The position numbers and the translations under genes are program-made. From NCBI GenBank assembly GCA_013298445.1, contig JAAFHQ010000308.1, forward strand, positions 1-7,183: 7,183 nt of DNA. Reading direction: 5' to 3'. A model generated the notes under the pieces. The model was not told the DNA's origin. It saw only the letters and a list, made by a program, of their open reading frames with translations, and searched no databases. Shown here one piece after another: positions 6,801 through 7,183 of this stretch. Each line of letters begins with the position of its first letter. Within the stretch, counting starts at the first letter, position 1. The stretch comes from Chitinophagales bacterium (GTDB lineage Bacteria > Bacteroidota > Bacteroidia > Chitinophagales > Saprospiraceae).

Positions 6801-7183
6801 CAGTCACTGATGCGGCAGGTTGTGTGGTCAACGATACCAAAAAAGTCAACTCCACTGCCCGGATCAATCCTCAAATCAGTAGCACGAATATCCTGTGTAA
6901 TGGCCAAAGCAATGGCCAGGCCTCGGTCACCTTTACTGGAAATGGAGTCCATTTATTCAATTGGAGCAATGGTGCCACCACATCGGCAATTAATAACCTG
7001 GCAGCTGGGACTTATTCTGTAACGGTGACCAATTCGGCAAACTGCAAAGAAAGTGCCAGCGCTACCATCACTGTACCACCTGCCCTGACCCTGAACATAG
7101 TGCCCACCAATTTGCGCTGCAATGGCCAAAACCAGGGCCAGGCCGTGGCCACTGCGGGTGGAGGGGTAGCACCTTATGCCTAC
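3809..7183 (+). CDS. Giant SprB-repeat surface adhesin with N-terminal beta-helix (3' truncated)
   Basis: The frame is open from the ATG at 3809 to the right edge, 1125 codons with no stop, so the C-terminus is missing. Residues 1-22 are a Sec signal peptide ('LLFTLLFLCSSTLFAQ'), which sets the start. Residues ~26-247 are rich in Asn/Gly/Ile turns such as 'NNVKVNGLTLRNF', 'GHDISTCQIFDN' and 'GSFTISNNSIG', the pattern of a right-handed parallel beta-helix (PbH1/pectate-lyase-like). No catalytic site is evident. Residues ~251-335 are an Ig-like domain ('ITGTAPAGSTVEIFK' to 'NTSEFSAC'), often paired with such helices. From residue 347 come ten full SprB-type repeats and part of an eleventh. SprB in Flavobacterium johnsoniae is the gliding adhesin exported by the type IX system and moved along the cell surface. 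By analogy this is a long surface filament for adhesion or gliding, and a T9SS sorting domain would be expected downstream (not seen). Sprawling Thr/Ser/Asn-rich composition fits an extracellular protein. It may be co-transcribed with the caspase gene 71 bp upstream. It is not assigned as sprB itself because the N-terminal architecture is only generic. Confidence 0.94.
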   Translation, partial: MRKSQILLFTLLFLCSSTLFAQVACPTANPITVTRTTGGTGVNGSLPWAINCMNNVTTLNTIQFNITGAGPHIIQPIANAPLPTVTKANSHIDGSTDNIVIDGSLGQAQGLVLAANNVKVNGLTLRNFATTAFPNGLALSTGNGHDISTCQIFDNLVGISVARSVGSFTISNNSIGVDKSGTNLSNTNAGIDVVTFAGTTGTPTGTISSNIIAYSSNGIQVGTARNVIISKNSIFCNSKIGIERLATITTPTISNATTTQITGTAPAGSTVEIFKVNNTSCPNAPCQGGTFIGSVTTNTFGSWNLSITSGLSAGDLVTATMTQSSNTSEFSACRTVVDVCANFFASIKSSNVTCNGGTNGSATASTSGGLNQGIAFSWNTGATTATISNLKAGTYTVTASDAAGCQSIQAVNILQPTAIVITPSSVNVACNGEKSGLINAAVTGGIAPYTYRWSNGATTSAITSLVAGAYTLTVTDQNNCTKTASVTITQPAAINLLLSGNDTLCPGMKNGTALATVTGGISPYSYSWSTGATTSSISNLGVGNYTLTLTDQNKCQKTGTISVIETTPLKIDSNLVQPQCVGEANGSIELKISGGIPPYTFLWENGATTASRTNLPAGDYKVAVTDANRCSETRIFTLKDPVPISAQVNTTDPTCFGQNNGTATVVVSSPGIHTFLWSTGATTSAISNLGAGRYNLTVTNSIGCKAIFPFTLNAPSAGLAITTKSSNIDCFGQSTGQITTTTTGGKAPYSYSWSNGSTQADLSNLPAGAYVVTVTDQSGCGDTANVNILQNPAISTKINASNPACFGQSNGQISVTVSGGSPVYAHLWSTGATTTAITGLAMGKHVLTLTDALGCTKKDSAQLTAPTQLQVTVTATNVNCNGTATGSAQGVVVGGTAPYTYTWSNGASTSAISNLVANTYGLTVSDSRACQANGSVNVTQPAALALVLTTFDIPCNETNTGRATAQVSGGTSPYRYAWSNGATTSALSNLAPGDYGLTVTDAAGCVVNDTKKVNSTARINPQISSTNILCNGQSNGQASVTFTGNGVHLFNWSNGATTSAINNLAAGTYSVTVTNSANCKESASATITVPPALTLNIVPTNLRCNGQNQGQAVATAGGGVAPYAY
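4847..7183 (+). repeat. Tandem SprB repeat array, 10 full units plus a partial one
   Basis: Protein-level tandem repeats of 210-231 bp. Approximate units: 4847-5056, 5057-5281, 5282-5512, 5513-5731, 5732-5953, 5954-6184, 6185-6406, 6407-6631, 6632-6856, 6857-7081 and 7082-7183 (cut by the edge). Consensus per unit: 'C.G...G.a......GG..PY.Y.WSNGATTSAI.NL.AGTY.LTVTD..GC', usually closing with '..Q/AP'. The tryptophan of the WSNG motif falls at residues 378, 453, 528, 603, 677, 753, 828, 903, 978 and 1052, a period of 74-76. Every full unit keeps two cysteines, one before the 'NG/FG' turn and one in the 'GC' near the end. The nucleotide sequences differ widely between units, so the array is old or diversified, not a recent duplication. 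The family matches Pfam SprB repeats by motif. Confidence 0.95.

Noticed and set aside
4847..7183. CRISPR array or DNA satellite as an explanation for the 225-bp periodicity
   Set aside because: The periodicity is at protein level within one continuous frame, units differ widely in DNA sequence, and there are no short identical repeats separated by unique spacers.

Overview
The window looks like accessory or surface-biology DNA from a member of the Bacteroidota, most likely the Saprospiria (Haliscomenobacter/Lewinella-like). The evidence is a long tandem array of SprB-type repeats, two Sec signal peptides ending in the Ala-Gln typical of this phylum, a secreted caspase-fold protein beside a DUF4384-like domain, and start codons preceded by A/T-rich DNA instead of a Shine-Dalgarno sequence. 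The phylum call is strong; the class call is inference from domain style.

Layout: three protein genes, all on the + strand, with no convincing gene on the - strand. (1) Bases 1-593 hold the 3' end of a gene whose last ~150 residues resemble DUF4384, a domain often carried by bacterial caspase-like and signalling proteins. (2) After a 189-bp gap, 783-3737 encodes a complete 984-residue exported protein. It has a seven-bladed beta-propeller-like region, two CARDB/Ig-like beta domains, a further beta domain, and a C-terminal caspase-fold (C14-type) peptidase with an intact His809/Cys857 dyad. (3) Only 71 bp later, a gene starts at 3809 and runs off the right edge (1125 codons visible, still open). 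It encodes a signal peptide, a right-handed beta-helix, one Ig-like domain, then ten complete SprB repeats and the start of an eleventh. The repeat tryptophans fall every 74-76 residues. The short gap between genes 2 and 3 is mostly filled by a perfect 17-bp inverted repeat with a further internal stem.

How they may work together (inference): genes 2 and 3 are close enough to be co-transcribed, and both products are exported. A plausible reading is a cell-surface module in which a giant repeat adhesin, probably a type IX secretion substrate whose sorting domain lies beyond the window, is made with an extracytoplasmic caspase-like protease. The DUF4384 neighbour suggests a cluster of caspase-associated genes. 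The sequence itself shows only adjacency, shared orientation and domain content.
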